Origin: DAOSWM01 sp035380045
GTDB taxonomy: Bacteria > Bacteroidota > Bacteroidia > Bacteroidales > Tenuifilaceae
Length of the DNA stretch: 64,000 bases
Assembly: GCA_035380045.1 (NCBI GenBank)
Contig: DAOSWM010000005.1
Coordinates: 36,087 to 100,086 of the forward strand
Reading direction: 5' to 3'
The notes below the pieces were generated by a model that saw only the letters and a program-made list of their open reading frames with translations, did not search any database and was not told the DNA's origin. The position numbers were made by a program, and so were the translations under genes. Below, in pieces: positions 54,417 to 63,188 of the stretch; within the stretch, counting starts at the first letter, position 1, and every line of letters starts with the position of its first letter.

Positions 54417-55197
54417 TATTTGGATAAAGAGGTAAAACCTTAAAAGTTGAATCATATTGAAATTGAATTGATTCCTGAATGTTTAAATTTCTAAAATCAA
54501 GTTCTATTTCTATCGGATTATTCTCTAATTTAAATGAAGTAATTACTTTTTGCGGGTAATTAGTTGAGTAGTTTGAATCGAAACTGTAATTAGTAGATAA
54601 AGAATACTTACTACTATAATCGTTAATAATATCAAAATATTGTAATTCCTTTGAAACTGTGTTAAATGTATATGTATAATTATATATTGTGTCTTTGAAT
54701 AAATAACTTGAAATTATTGGGTTATTTCTATTCAAATTTTTGTTCATGTGAATATTTTTTGTTATTAAATACGGTTTTCCAAGCAAAACATTTTGTATTA
54801 AAACAAACGAAACCTCAAAACCTAATTTTTCTGAGATTGTTTGATAATCCGATTCAAATACTGTTCTATCAGGGTTGTCAACCACAAGAATTTTCTCAGG
54901 AAAAGCATAAAATGAAGCAATTGGGATAGAAAAACTTGATGAAAATTCTATAAAAATAATTGAATCAGTATTAACAGTCATATTTGACTTTAGTGTATGT
55001 AATGTTCCTTTGTAATCTATTCTTATATTGAATTTTTGATTTTCAATATATTCATCAATATAGGTTGATTCAATAAGGGAATCAAAATGATGCGCAAAAT
55101 TATATGTTGAAGTAGAATTGTATATTTTATCGCTTGATTTACAAGTAACTAAAAAAACAATTAGTATTAATAATGGTATTACATTATTCTTCAACAT
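54409..55197 (-). CDS. DUF4292 domain protein, probable lipoprotein
   Basis: 262 residues. A hydrophobic N terminus ends at Cys19 (IVFLVTC), a weak lipobox with Thr before the Cys. The body is beta-rich and Asn/Tyr-rich (DYKGTLHTLKSNMTVNTDSIIF), resembling the LolB/LolA-like fold proposed for DUF4292. In Bacteroidota this gene commonly sits between a TPR lipoprotein and a coiled-coil M23 protein, as here, with overlaps of 14 and 8 bases on either side. A role in outer-membrane lipoprotein or lipid handling is plausible but unproven. Confidence 0.8.
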   Translation of the reverse strand: MLKNNVIPLLILIVFLVTCKSSDKIYNSTSTYNFAHHFDSLIESTYIDEYIENQKFNIRIDYKGTLHTLKSNMTVNTDSIIFIEFSSSFSIPIASFYAFPEKILVVDNPDRTVFESDYQTISEKLGFEVSFVLIQNVLLGKPYLITKNIHMNKNLNRNNPIISSYLFKDTIYNYTYTFNTVSKELQYFDIINDYSSKYSLSTNYSFDSNYSTNYPQKVITSFKLENNPIEIELDFRNLNIQESIQFQYDSTFKVLPLYPNNE

Positions 55198-56905
55198 AAT
55201 TTTTCAATTCAATTTTTTTTTGTAATGTTAATGAATTTCCTCCTAAATCTCGTGCTTTTAACCAGTATATATAAGCGGCTTCTTTATTACCAGAAAGAAA
55301 AAGGGCATCAGCGTAATGTTCAATTATCACAGGGCTTTTACTACCATCTTTTGCTACTGCATTTTGAAGAACTTCTTTGGCTTCGTTGTAACGCTCCATT
55401 TGAAAAAGAACCCATCCTTTAGTATCGATATAGGTACTATTGTTTGGTTCAATAAGTACTGCTCTGGTACTCATTTTTAATGCTTTTCTTAATTTTTTTC
55501 TTTCAATTGAAAGGTAATAACTATAGTTGTTTAATGATCGTGCATTTTTAGGATTTAATTTAATACTTTTTTCATAATTTTTATATGCTTCCTTATTTCG
55601 GTTAATTTTGTGACACAAATCAGCAATTGTTGCATGCATTTCAGAGTTTATTTCATTACTATTTATTATTCTAGTTGCTTTCTTAAGAGTAGCGATTGCT
55701 TCAAGGGTATTACCAATATTATCAAGTGAAAGAGCTTGTAAAATATAGAATATATCCTTTTGTGGAAACAATTTTTGTGCTTGCTGCGATAAATTAATTG
55801 CTGAAACGTAACTAGATGTTGAAAAGTCGAAAGAAATGGCCTTTTCCCAGTTATCAGAATTCATGTTGTCATACTGTATCATATAGGCTAGCTGTTGTCT
55901 AGCCTTTGAAAAATTACGTGTATTTAAAAAGTGTTCATAAGCTAAGGCATGCACTTCAACTATACCATTATAATTATGTAAATAATTAATAATTATATTA
56001 TCTAGTATATCTGAATATAAAGAGTAATATGTGGGCTCGTAAAGGATAGGATAGAATAAATCGATTAAACTTTTTGAAGAAATACTTGAATCTTGGCTTA
56101 ATTCGTTTAGGTAGTTTATTGATTCTTTTACATTTCCTAAATTTTTCAATTGTAAATATTTATTGACTTTAATGAATGAATTTGTAGGCTCTAAATCAAT
56201 TGCGTTATTTATTTGCACTAAGCCTAAACTGTCATTTCCTTGTCTAAAACTAAGTTCACTTCCGTACAGTTGGTATAATGCAACATTAGGAAAAAGTGAA
56301 GTTAATTTATCAATTTCATTTGATGCTTTACTTAAATCGTTTAATTCAAATAATATTTTAATTTTAGTATCAGCAATTTGTGGATTGAAACCAGATTGAT
56401 TTGTGATTTGCTCGAGTAATTCAATAGATTTCTTTTTTTGTCCTATATCATTATATAATAGGGCTAAACTGTATTTATAACTGGGGTTTAATGAGTCAAG
56501 CATTACCAAAGCAATTTGGTTTTTTAATGCTTCATTCATTCTATTTTCGTTTATGTATAGAATACCCAGATAGTTTCGATAAAACTTATTTGATTCTTCT
56601 AGAGATATCGCCTTTTCTAAATACTTAATTGCGCTAGTATTATTATTTAATGAACCGTGAACTAGAGATAACTCATAGTATGGTGCAGAGTTTGCGGAAT
56701 CAATACTAATAGATTTGTTTTGTAGTATAATAGCATCGTTATAACGACCTATTAATCTACTTTTTACACCTTCGTAGTAATATATATATGGGCCAACACT
56801 TGTTTCATATTGATTTTTACTTATAAAAATATTGCTTGTTTTACAAGCATATACGTTTAGTATGATTAATGTGCTAAAGAATATCCTAAAATATTTAATT
56901 TTCAT
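55184..56905 (-). CDS. TPR-repeat lipoprotein
   Basis: 573 residues. Lipoprotein signal with Cys21 (LIILNVYAC), then TPR units over nearly the whole length, best preserved at the end (AYKNYEKSIKLNPKNARSLNNYSYYLS and YIDTKGWVLFQMERYNEAKEVL). No catalytic domain is visible, so it is most likely a periplasmic or outer-membrane scaffold. It lies 12 bases after dut and overlaps the DUF4292 gene by 14 bases. The sequence is very AT-rich with many Asn and Ile codons, like its operon neighbours. Confidence 0.85.
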   Translation of the reverse strand: MKIKYFRIFFSTLIILNVYACKTSNIFISKNQYETSVGPYIYYYEGVKSRLIGRYNDAIILQNKSISIDSANSAPYYELSLVHGSLNNNTSAIKYLEKAISLEESNKFYRNYLGILYINENRMNEALKNQIALVMLDSLNPSYKYSLALLYNDIGQKKKSIELLEQITNQSGFNPQIADTKIKILFELNDLSKASNEIDKLTSLFPNVALYQLYGSELSFRQGNDSLGLVQINNAIDLEPTNSFIKVNKYLQLKNLGNVKESINYLNELSQDSSISSKSLIDLFYPILYEPTYYSLYSDILDNIIINYLHNYNGIVEVHALAYEHFLNTRNFSKARQQLAYMIQYDNMNSDNWEKAISFDFSTSSYVSAINLSQQAQKLFPQKDIFYILQALSLDNIGNTLEAIATLKKATRIINSNEINSEMHATIADLCHKINRNKEAYKNYEKSIKLNPKNARSLNNYSYYLSIERKKLRKALKMSTRAVLIEPNNSTYIDTKGWVLFQMERYNEAKEVLQNAVAKDGSKSPVIIEHYADALFLSGNKEAAYIYWLKARDLGGNSLTLQKKIELKNYVEE

Positions 56906-56917
56906 TTATTAGCTGTT

Positions 56918-57349
56918 TTAAGTACCAGAATGACCGAACCCTCCTTCTCCTCTAACTGAATCGTTAAGTTTATCGCTATGTATCCATTCAACTACTTCGT
57001 GTTTTGCTACAACCAATTGTGCTATTCTTTCACCATCATCAATCGTAACAATGGAGTTACTTAGGTTAACAAGTATTACGCCAATTTCCCCTCTATAGTC
57101 TGAATCGATAGTTCCCGGAGTATTAAGTACTGTTAATCCTTTTTTTAATGCTAGTCCGCTACGAGGTCTGACTTGTGCTTCGTAACCAATAGGTAGTTCA
57201 ATATACAAACCGGTTGGAATTAATTTACGTTCAAAGGGTGGTATAGTTACTGTGTTATTCAAATTGGCACGTAAGTCCATACCAGCACTGTAAGGGGTAC
57301 TATAACCTGGTGATTGATGTTTTGAGTTGTTAACAATTTTTACCTCCAT
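56918..57349 (-). CDS. dut: dUTP diphosphatase
   Basis: 143 residues with all five trimeric dUTPase motifs: 1 SAGMDLRA (21-28), 2 PRSGLALK (62-69), 3 GTIDSDYRGEIGVILVN (79-95, catalytic Asp83), 4 GERIAQLVV (106-114) and 5 RGEGGFGHSGT (133-143). It hydrolyses dUTP to dUMP and pyrophosphate, keeping uracil out of DNA and feeding dTMP synthesis. Its start overlaps the flippase gene by 10 bases. It is a housekeeping gene inside an envelope operon. Confidence 0.97.
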   Translation of the reverse strand: MEVKIVNNSKHQSPGYSTPYSAGMDLRANLNNTVTIPPFERKLIPTGLYIELPIGYEAQVRPRSGLALKKGLTVLNTPGTIDSDYRGEIGVILVNLSNSIVTIDDGERIAQLVVAKHEVVEWIHSDKLNDSVRGEGGFGHSGT

Positions 57350-58815
57350 TTTATAAATGTTTTTATTGTTTGCTTAACTGGAATTCTTTCGAAATAAATA
57401 ATAAACAATAAATAAAATAAAATTAATGTAACTCTATACAGAAAATAAATTACTGGCTGATCGATTTTTATAAAATATCCAAAAATAAAAATTACTATAC
57501 CTACAATGAAATGAATTGACATTGCTTTTAAATCATAAGGTATTTTTAAGAATTTTTTATTTCCCTGGTAACATAAAATACACATGACTATATAACAAAA
57601 TAAACGGGCAATTGCCGCTCCGTAGTAGCCAATTCTGGGTATTAAAATAATGTTCAAAGTAACTGTTATTGCTGCTCCAGCAAAAGTGTAATATATTCCA
57701 TACCATGTTTTATTAGTTAGCTTATACCATATGCTAAGGTTAAAAAATACACCTGCAAATAAGTTTGCTAACAAAAGTAACGGAACAACATCTAATCCTT
57801 CTCTAAATTGTTTTCCTACAAGTAATTGTAGAATATCTGTAAACAATCCAACACCTAAGAAAATAATTAATGTGAATATGAAAAAATACTTCATCATATT
57901 GCTATAAATACTTTTCGAGTCTTTATTATCGGCATGTGAAAAGAAAAACGGCTCTGCTGCATACCTATACATTTGTATAAAAAGAACCATTAATACAGCA
58001 AGCTTAACATTTGAACCATATATTCCTAATTGATATAATGGATTACTTTCTTCACTAATTAAATATTTTATAAAAATTCTATCAAAGGATTCGTTGGTTG
58101 TGCCACCCAATCCGCTTATTAATAGCGGAAGAGAATATAACATTATTGTTTTAACCTTTGATATGTTGAATCGTGATGGAATAGTACCTGAAAAGAGTAA
58201 AAGTAAAACGGTAATAATAACACTACTAACTAAATTGCTAATAAATACATAGGTTATTCCAATTGAGGGATTATAAATTAATTCTTTGAATGGGAAATTA
58301 TATGCTGGGCAAATTTTTAAGAAGAAAAAGTTTAAAAACACATTTATTACTACACCAACAATTTTGATTGAGGAGAATACTAATGGCTTATTAAGTAACC
58401 TTAAACGTGCAAACGGTATAGCACAAAATGCATCTAAACCAATAACAACAGAAAGTAAGTAAATGTATTCAGGGTTTGATGGGTAACCTAATCCGTTTGA
58501 TATTACTGGTGAAAAAATTGAGAATACTAGTATAAAAATTGAGCTTGTAAACAGTAATGTATAAAATGCTGAGGAGTAAACTGTATCGGTATCTTTTTCT
58601 TTTGATGCAAAACGAAAATATCCAGTTTCCAATCCAAATGTAAGGAATACCAACAAAAATCCGAGATAGGCGTACATTTCAGTTATTATACCATAATCCT
58701 CCTGTAGGAATACTCTGGTATGAAGTGGTACTAGTATATAGTTAAGTAAACGAGGAACAACGCTACTTAACCCATACAATGCAGTTTGTCCTGCTAATTT
58801 TTTTAAATATCCCAT
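57340..58815 (-). CDS. Polysaccharide flippase (Wzx/MATE-like)
   Basis: 491 residues with 12-14 predicted transmembrane helices and the PST/MVF start LAGQTALYGLSSVVPRLLNYIL. LPLLISGLGGTTNESFDRIFI and YKLTNKTWYGIYYTFAGAAIT are also typical of O-antigen/teichoic-type exporters. It should move a lipid-linked glycan across the inner membrane. No glycosyltransferases flank it, so the cargo is unclear. It lies 2 bases after the patatin gene and overlaps dut. Confidence 0.9.
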   Translation of the reverse strand: MGYLKKLAGQTALYGLSSVVPRLLNYILVPLHTRVFLQEDYGIITEMYAYLGFLLVFLTFGLETGYFRFASKEKDTDTVYSSAFYTLLFTSSIFILVFSIFSPVISNGLGYPSNPEYIYLLSVVIGLDAFCAIPFARLRLLNKPLVFSSIKIVGVVINVFLNFFFLKICPAYNFPFKELIYNPSIGITYVFISNLVSSVIITVLLLLFSGTIPSRFNISKVKTIMLYSLPLLISGLGGTTNESFDRIFIKYLISEESNPLYQLGIYGSNVKLAVLMVLFIQMYRYAAEPFFFSHADNKDSKSIYSNMMKYFFIFTLIIFLGVGLFTDILQLLVGKQFREGLDVVPLLLLANLFAGVFFNLSIWYKLTNKTWYGIYYTFAGAAITVTLNIILIPRIGYYGAAIARLFCYIVMCILCYQGNKKFLKIPYDLKAMSIHFIVGIVIFIFGYFIKIDQPVIYFLYRVTLILFYLLFIIYFERIPVKQTIKTFIKWR

Positions 58816-58817
58816 TG

Positions 58818-61106
58818 CTATCCGTCTAATCCTGAATTGTTGAATAGTATATATCCAAAGTTAAAGAGCACATAAAACTGTTTATTCTCTTTGGGATAAT
58901 AGTTAACCGATAAACTTATAGGGCCTACTCTAGTTTGTTTAACCACCGAAATTGAACCGAACAGGTAATATTTAGTGAAAGCCTTGTCATATGAAGCTGT
59001 GAAATCTTCATTCTTTACTAATTGTTTATATGGCTGAAAAAAGTATAACTCGGAACGTAAACTTAAGTCTTTTGAGAAATTAAGGATTGGTATTAATCCG
59101 GCACCAATAAAACTATTTGAATACAGGTGTTTAATAAACAAGGTTTTACTGTGTGATGTGGGTGAAAAAGATTTTGCATTTAGAATGCTAGCAGTATAGT
59201 TGTTAAAAAAAGTTCTGTTTGAGTAGAAACCTTCGAGGTATAAACCGAATACTATTTGTTTAGCTAAAACATTATGATAGGATTCATTTAGAAAATGAAT
59301 GTTAAACCAATTATGGTAAAAGTAATCCTCAATGTACATTTGACTAGTGGTTCCTGGTTCGTGGTCTTCTCTACCATATACATACCCAAACTTTATGAAT
59401 TGCTTTCTACCACTAGTAGGGTACATTCTAAAATTTAAAGTATTTCTGTCAACAGAAAATTCTCCAACTGCAAAACGAAAGTATGTATTATCAGGTAAAT
59501 CAGTAGTTAAAAAGTTATCAACCTGGTAATATTCATTCATTGTTTCACCTGTTTTTAGAGCCATTTTCATCATGGAGTTTACCTGTAAAGGGGCTCCGAT
59601 ATCACCTTCGAAAAAAAATTCTTTTTTAATAAGGTAAGCTGGTTTAGCATCTGTAAAGAATGGGTCTACACTACTATTGTAGTAGTCGAATCTATTTAGA
59701 GTTAAACCAAATTCAGTATAAAATGGTAAAACCGTAGGATAGTCTTGTCGTGCCTGAACAAGAAAACTTGAGTAAAGTTTGCCAAAGTATGTGTTTAAGT
59801 TTAAACGATGTGATGGTGTACTCAATAATTTTAAATTAGTTTCGAAGAAGCCTTGATTTAAACTTGTTGATGACACATTTCCTCCAATCGCAAAAGATAG
59901 TGTGGGTTGTTGGGTAATATCAAGATGTAGATCGTAAACATCCTTTTCATAATTAAAAATGGCTTGTGGATATATTCTGTCAATATAACCATCAGAAACC
60001 AACTTGAAGTACTCTTTTTTAAAACGTTCATGAGATATAACAGATGATTTTTTTCTAATCATTCGTTCTACATAATTCTTCTGAATTGGTTTTAATCCAT
60101 TAATTGCTATGTTGTTGTAGTAAAGGTTGGGTTGCTTACCTATAAATTCTTTTCTCTTTTTGTTTACGTACGATGTATCAACTTCTCTATTAACAATGGT
60201 TCGAATAGAATCGATATATTTTAATGTATTAGTATATCCTAAGTTTACTAATTCGTCTGCTTTGCTAAAATCTAGTAATGAAACATTATCGATATTTGTA
60301 TTTATTAATAATCCTAAGCTATCGGGTAAATTAAAATTTGACTGGAACGAAACCATGTTTTCTATTTGAAGCAACAAATCATACTCGTTGGGTGGAGGCG
60401 CATTTGATGCCACCAGACTACCAATTATATACTCGGGGTTAAAATCGATAGCCATAATATCCCAAGGAAAATTATTTACAATACCACCATCATACAAGGG
60501 TCTTCCATTAATATTAACTGGTCTAAAATAAAGGGGAAATGTCATTGATGCCCTAATTGAGGTACCTAAATCACCTTCACTGAATATATATGGTTTTTTG
60601 GTGTAAATATCCGTTGCAATCGCTCTGAATGGTACAAAAAGGTTATCGAAATTATAGTTTGCTGCAGCTATTCCTTCTCCATATATTTCGAGGAATGCTA
60701 TATCCATTTGATGAGTTGGAATTAAGTAACTTGGTAGTTGAGTTATGGCTTTTTTATCTTGAAACCGAATCGAAACCTCAAACATTGAACTGGTTGGATG
60801 TTTCTTCTTAAAGTAGTAAATATACTTTTCAGGAATTATGCCGTTACTCCAGTTGTAGAATTCTTCTGATTTAAACTTTGCAAGCATCTCATCGGGACTG
60901 TATCCTATAGCATATAATCCACCTACAATGGCTCCAATACTTGTTCCAGTTATGTAATCGATAGGTACACTATTCTCCTCAAGCGCTTTTATAACACCGA
61001 TATGAACTAGACCTTTAGCTCCCCCTCCACTTAATACTAATCCAACTGATTGAGCTGATAGGTTTACGGAAATAATTGATAGTAAAAGTGCTAAATAGTA
61101 TCGCAT
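58818..61106 (-). CDS. Patatin-like phospholipase with surface-antigen beta-barrel
   Basis: About 762 residues. Signal peptide (LALLLSIISVNLSAQ), then a patatin domain (about 20-300): oxyanion loop SGGGAKG, nucleophile elbow GTSIGAI and catalytic Asp in DGGIVNN. A short POTRA-like segment (about 325-400) and a BamA/TamA-type 16-strand barrel ending in LFNFGYILF follow. The layout resembles PlpD of Pseudomonas, an outer-membrane lipase secreted by its own barrel. The upstream in-frame TTG at 61124 lies inside a perfect -7 element, so ATG 61106 is used. This gene heads the envelope operon that runs to EnvC. Confidence 0.9.
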   Translation of the reverse strand: MRYYLALLLSIISVNLSAQSVGLVLSGGGAKGLVHIGVIKALEENSVPIDYITGTSIGAIVGGLYAIGYSPDEMLAKFKSEEFYNWSNGIIPEKYIYYFKKKHPTSSMFEVSIRFQDKKAITQLPSYLIPTHQMDIAFLEIYGEGIAAANYNFDNLFVPFRAIATDIYTKKPYIFSEGDLGTSIRASMTFPLYFRPVNINGRPLYDGGIVNNFPWDIMAIDFNPEYIIGSLVASNAPPPNEYDLLLQIENMVSFQSNFNLPDSLGLLINTNIDNVSLLDFSKADELVNLGYTNTLKYIDSIRTIVNREVDTSYVNKKRKEFIGKQPNLYYNNIAINGLKPIQKNYVERMIRKKSSVISHERFKKEYFKLVSDGYIDRIYPQAIFNYEKDVYDLHLDITQQPTLSFAIGGNVSSTSLNQGFFETNLKLLSTPSHRLNLNTYFGKLYSSFLVQARQDYPTVLPFYTEFGLTLNRFDYYNSSVDPFFTDAKPAYLIKKEFFFEGDIGAPLQVNSMMKMALKTGETMNEYYQVDNFLTTDLPDNTYFRFAVGEFSVDRNTLNFRMYPTSGRKQFIKFGYVYGREDHEPGTTSQMYIEDYFYHNWFNIHFLNESYHNVLAKQIVFGLYLEGFYSNRTFFNNYTASILNAKSFSPTSHSKTLFIKHLYSNSFIGAGLIPILNFSKDLSLRSELYFFQPYKQLVKNEDFTASYDKAFTKYYLFGSISVVKQTRVGPISLSVNYYPKENKQFYVLFNFGYILFNNSGLDG

Positions 61107-61121
61107 AATACTAATTTTATA

Positions 61122-61129
61122 CAAAAATA
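61122..61129 (-). promoter_or_regulatory. Bacteroidota-type -7 element (minus strand)
   Basis: On the minus strand this reads TATTTTTG, a perfect TAnnTTTG, 16 bases before ATG 61106. It would give a very short leader and probably drives the whole patatin-to-EnvC operon. Confidence 0.5.
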
Positions 61130-61163
61130 TACATTCAGTTTAGGGTATAGGTATATATATTAG

Positions 61164-61171
61164 TATTTTTA
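61164..61171 (+). promoter_or_regulatory. Possible -7 element of the cyclophilin gene
   Basis: TATTTTTA, one mismatch from TAnnTTTG, 25 bases before ATG 61196. It would be divergent from the patatin promoter in a 90-base shared region. Confidence 0.3.
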
Positions 61172-61195
61172 CAAAAATTTTAAAAAATTGGTATT

Positions 61196-62041
61196 ATGAA
61201 TATGCATAAATATTTTCTTGCTGGTATTTCTTTTAGTTTTTTGGTTTTATTTTCTTGTCAAACACCAGAAAAAAAGGAAGAGGTAAAAGTTGAAAAAGCT
61301 TTGGAACCTGTTGTTCTAATAAAAACTGACTTAGGGGATATTAAAGTTAAGCTTTACAACGAAACGCCCGTTCACCGCGATAATTTTTTGAAGCTTGCAA
61401 AGGAAGGTTTTTACGATGATATTGCTTTTCATCGCGTTATTAAGGATTTTATGATTCAAGCTGGCGATCCCGATACCAAAAAACCGCTGGAGGATGGAAA
61501 AATGTACGGTGCAGCCGACTCAGGCTACAAGCTTCCTGCCGAGTTCAACAGCAAGCTGTTCCATAAAAAGGGTGCTCTGGCCGCAGCGAGGGAAGGGGAT
61601 AAGGAGAATCCTGAAAAGATGTCTTCCGGTTCGCAGTTCTACTTAGTTCAAGGAAAAGTATTTACCCAAAAAGAGTTGGCAGAACTTGCTAAGCGCAAGA
61701 ACGATTACCTTAAAAAATTTACATTGAACAACCTAATTATGGAGAAGGCTGACAAATTAATGGATAAAGGGTTAGAACCTGATTACAATAAAATTGCTGC
61801 CAGCCTTCAGGATACTTTAATGGAAGTTCTTTCGAAACTTGAACCCTACAGCTTTCCACCCGAAAAGGTTGACTACTACTCATCGGTTGGGGGAACACCA
61901 CACCTTGACGGTGATTACACTGTTTTTGGGGAAGTAATTGAAGGGCTTGAAGTTGTTGATAAAATTGCAGCTGTAGAAACAAATCAGGCCGATATGCCAC
62001 TTAAGCCCATTAAAATTAGCATGAAAGTGTTAACAGAATAA
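61196..62041 (+). CDS. Cyclophilin-type peptidyl-prolyl isomerase, lipoprotein
   Basis: 281 residues. Lipoprotein signal with Cys21 (FSFLVLFSC), a charged linker (TPEKKEEVKVEKA), then a cyclophilin domain: VKLYNETPVHRDNFLKLAKEGFYD, IAFHRVIKDFMIQAGDP, SSGSQFYLVQG and YTVFGEVIEGLEVVDKIA. A helical insert of about 65 residues (about 160-225) interrupts the domain, as in other Bacteroidota members. It catalyses cis-trans prolyl isomerisation, here probably in the periplasm as a folding helper. It stands alone before pheS (52-base gap). Confidence 0.92.
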   Translation: MNMHKYFLAGISFSFLVLFSCQTPEKKEEVKVEKALEPVVLIKTDLGDIKVKLYNETPVHRDNFLKLAKEGFYDDIAFHRVIKDFMIQAGDPDTKKPLEDGKMYGAADSGYKLPAEFNSKLFHKKGALAAAREGDKENPEKMSSGSQFYLVQGKVFTQKELAELAKRKNDYLKKFTLNNLIMEKADKLMDKGLEPDYNKIAASLQDTLMEVLSKLEPYSFPPEKVDYYSSVGGTPHLDGDYTVFGEVIEGLEVVDKIAAVETNQADMPLKPIKISMKVLTE

Positions 62042-62051
62042 TGATTTACTG

Positions 62052-62059
62052 TATTTTTG
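62052..62059 (+). promoter_or_regulatory. Bacteroidota-type -7 element
   Basis: TATTTTTG, perfect TAnnTTTG, 34 bases before the pheS ATG at 62093 and just after the cyclophilin stop codon. Confidence 0.55.
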
Positions 62060-62092
62060 CAACTTTATTACTTATTTGTTAATTGATACGCA

Positions 62093-63112
62093 ATGCGAAG
62101 CAGAATTGAAGAGATTAGAAAAGAAGCAGAGGTTTTTTCACCTGAAAATTTGAAGGAGCTGGAAGATTTCCGAATTAAAATGCTGGGGAAAAAGGGTCTC
62201 ATTACCCAACTTTTTGTCGATTTCAGGGATGTTCCCAACGAGCAGAAAAGGGATATTGGAAAGCAGGTGAATGAGCTGAAAACCTTCGTTTCAACAAAAA
62301 TTGAAACCCTTTCGCAAACAATCGCTTCAAGTAGCAAAAAAAGTTACGAAATTGATTTGTCGCTACCGGGTGTTCCTTTCACTCTGGGTAGCAGGCACCC
62401 AATTTCTCTTGTTAAAGAAGAGCTGTACGATATTTTTAAGCAGCTTGGTTTCAGCATTGCCGAAGGACCAGAAATTGAGGACGATTGGCATGTTTTCAGC
62501 TCGCTGAATTTTCCCGAGGAGCATCCGGCCCGCGATATGCAGGATACCTTCTTTATCGAGTCGAAACCCGATATCGTTCTTCGTACCCACACCTCATCGG
62601 TTCAGGTTCGGGTAATGGAAACCCAGAAACCACCCATAAGGGTAATTTGTCCGGGAAGAGTTTTCCGTAACGAAGCCATTTCGGCCCGTGCGCACTGCAT
62701 ATTCCATCAGGTTGAAGGGTTATATATTGATGAGAATGTTTCATTTGCCGATTTGAAGCAGGTGCTCCTTTTCTTTGCCAAGGAGATGTTCGGGAAGAAC
62801 GCAAAAATCAGACTTCGTCCTTCATTCTTTCCTTTCACCGAACCCTCTGCGGAAATGGATGTAAGCTGCAACCTCTGCGGAGGAAAAGGCTGTAACGTTT
62901 GCAAGTACACCGGTTGGCTCGAAATACTGGGATGCGGTATGGTTGATCCCAATGTTCTTGAATTCAACAATATCGATAGTAAAAAGTATACTGGCTACGC
63001 TTTCGGTATGGGAATTGAGCGAATGGCTATGCTAAAGTATCAGGTAAAAGACCTTCGTATGTATTTTGAGAACGATGTTCGGTTTTTAAATCAGTTTAAG
63101 TCTTCATTATAG
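62093..63112 (+). CDS. pheS: Phenylalanyl-tRNA synthetase alpha subunit
   Basis: 339 residues, the usual size. An N-terminal coiled-coil arm (about 1-95) precedes the class II catalytic core: motif 1 around GSRHPISLVKEELYDIF, FFIESKPDIVLRTHTSSVQVR, motif 2 GRVFRNEAISARAHCIFHQVEGL, and motif 3 GYAFGMGIERMAMLKY. A Cys-rich turn (CNLCGGKGCNVCKYTG) is the typical insertion before motif 3. With PheT it charges tRNA-Phe. pheT does not follow; a Crp/Fnr regulator does. G+C is visibly higher than in the 50-61 kb block. Confidence 0.96.
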   Translation: MRSRIEEIRKEAEVFSPENLKELEDFRIKMLGKKGLITQLFVDFRDVPNEQKRDIGKQVNELKTFVSTKIETLSQTIASSSKKSYEIDLSLPGVPFTLGSRHPISLVKEELYDIFKQLGFSIAEGPEIEDDWHVFSSLNFPEEHPARDMQDTFFIESKPDIVLRTHTSSVQVRVMETQKPPIRVICPGRVFRNEAISARAHCIFHQVEGLYIDENVSFADLKQVLLFFAKEMFGKNAKIRLRPSFFPFTEPSAEMDVSCNLCGGKGCNVCKYTGWLEILGCGMVDPNVLEFNNIDSKKYTGYAFGMGIERMAMLKYQVKDLRMYFENDVRFLNQFKSSL

Positions 63113-63188
63113 AAATAATATTTGTAAACTTTATTCTGGTTTTTTTTGTTTTTACAATTACTCAAGGGTTACTCCTAACAAATAAATT

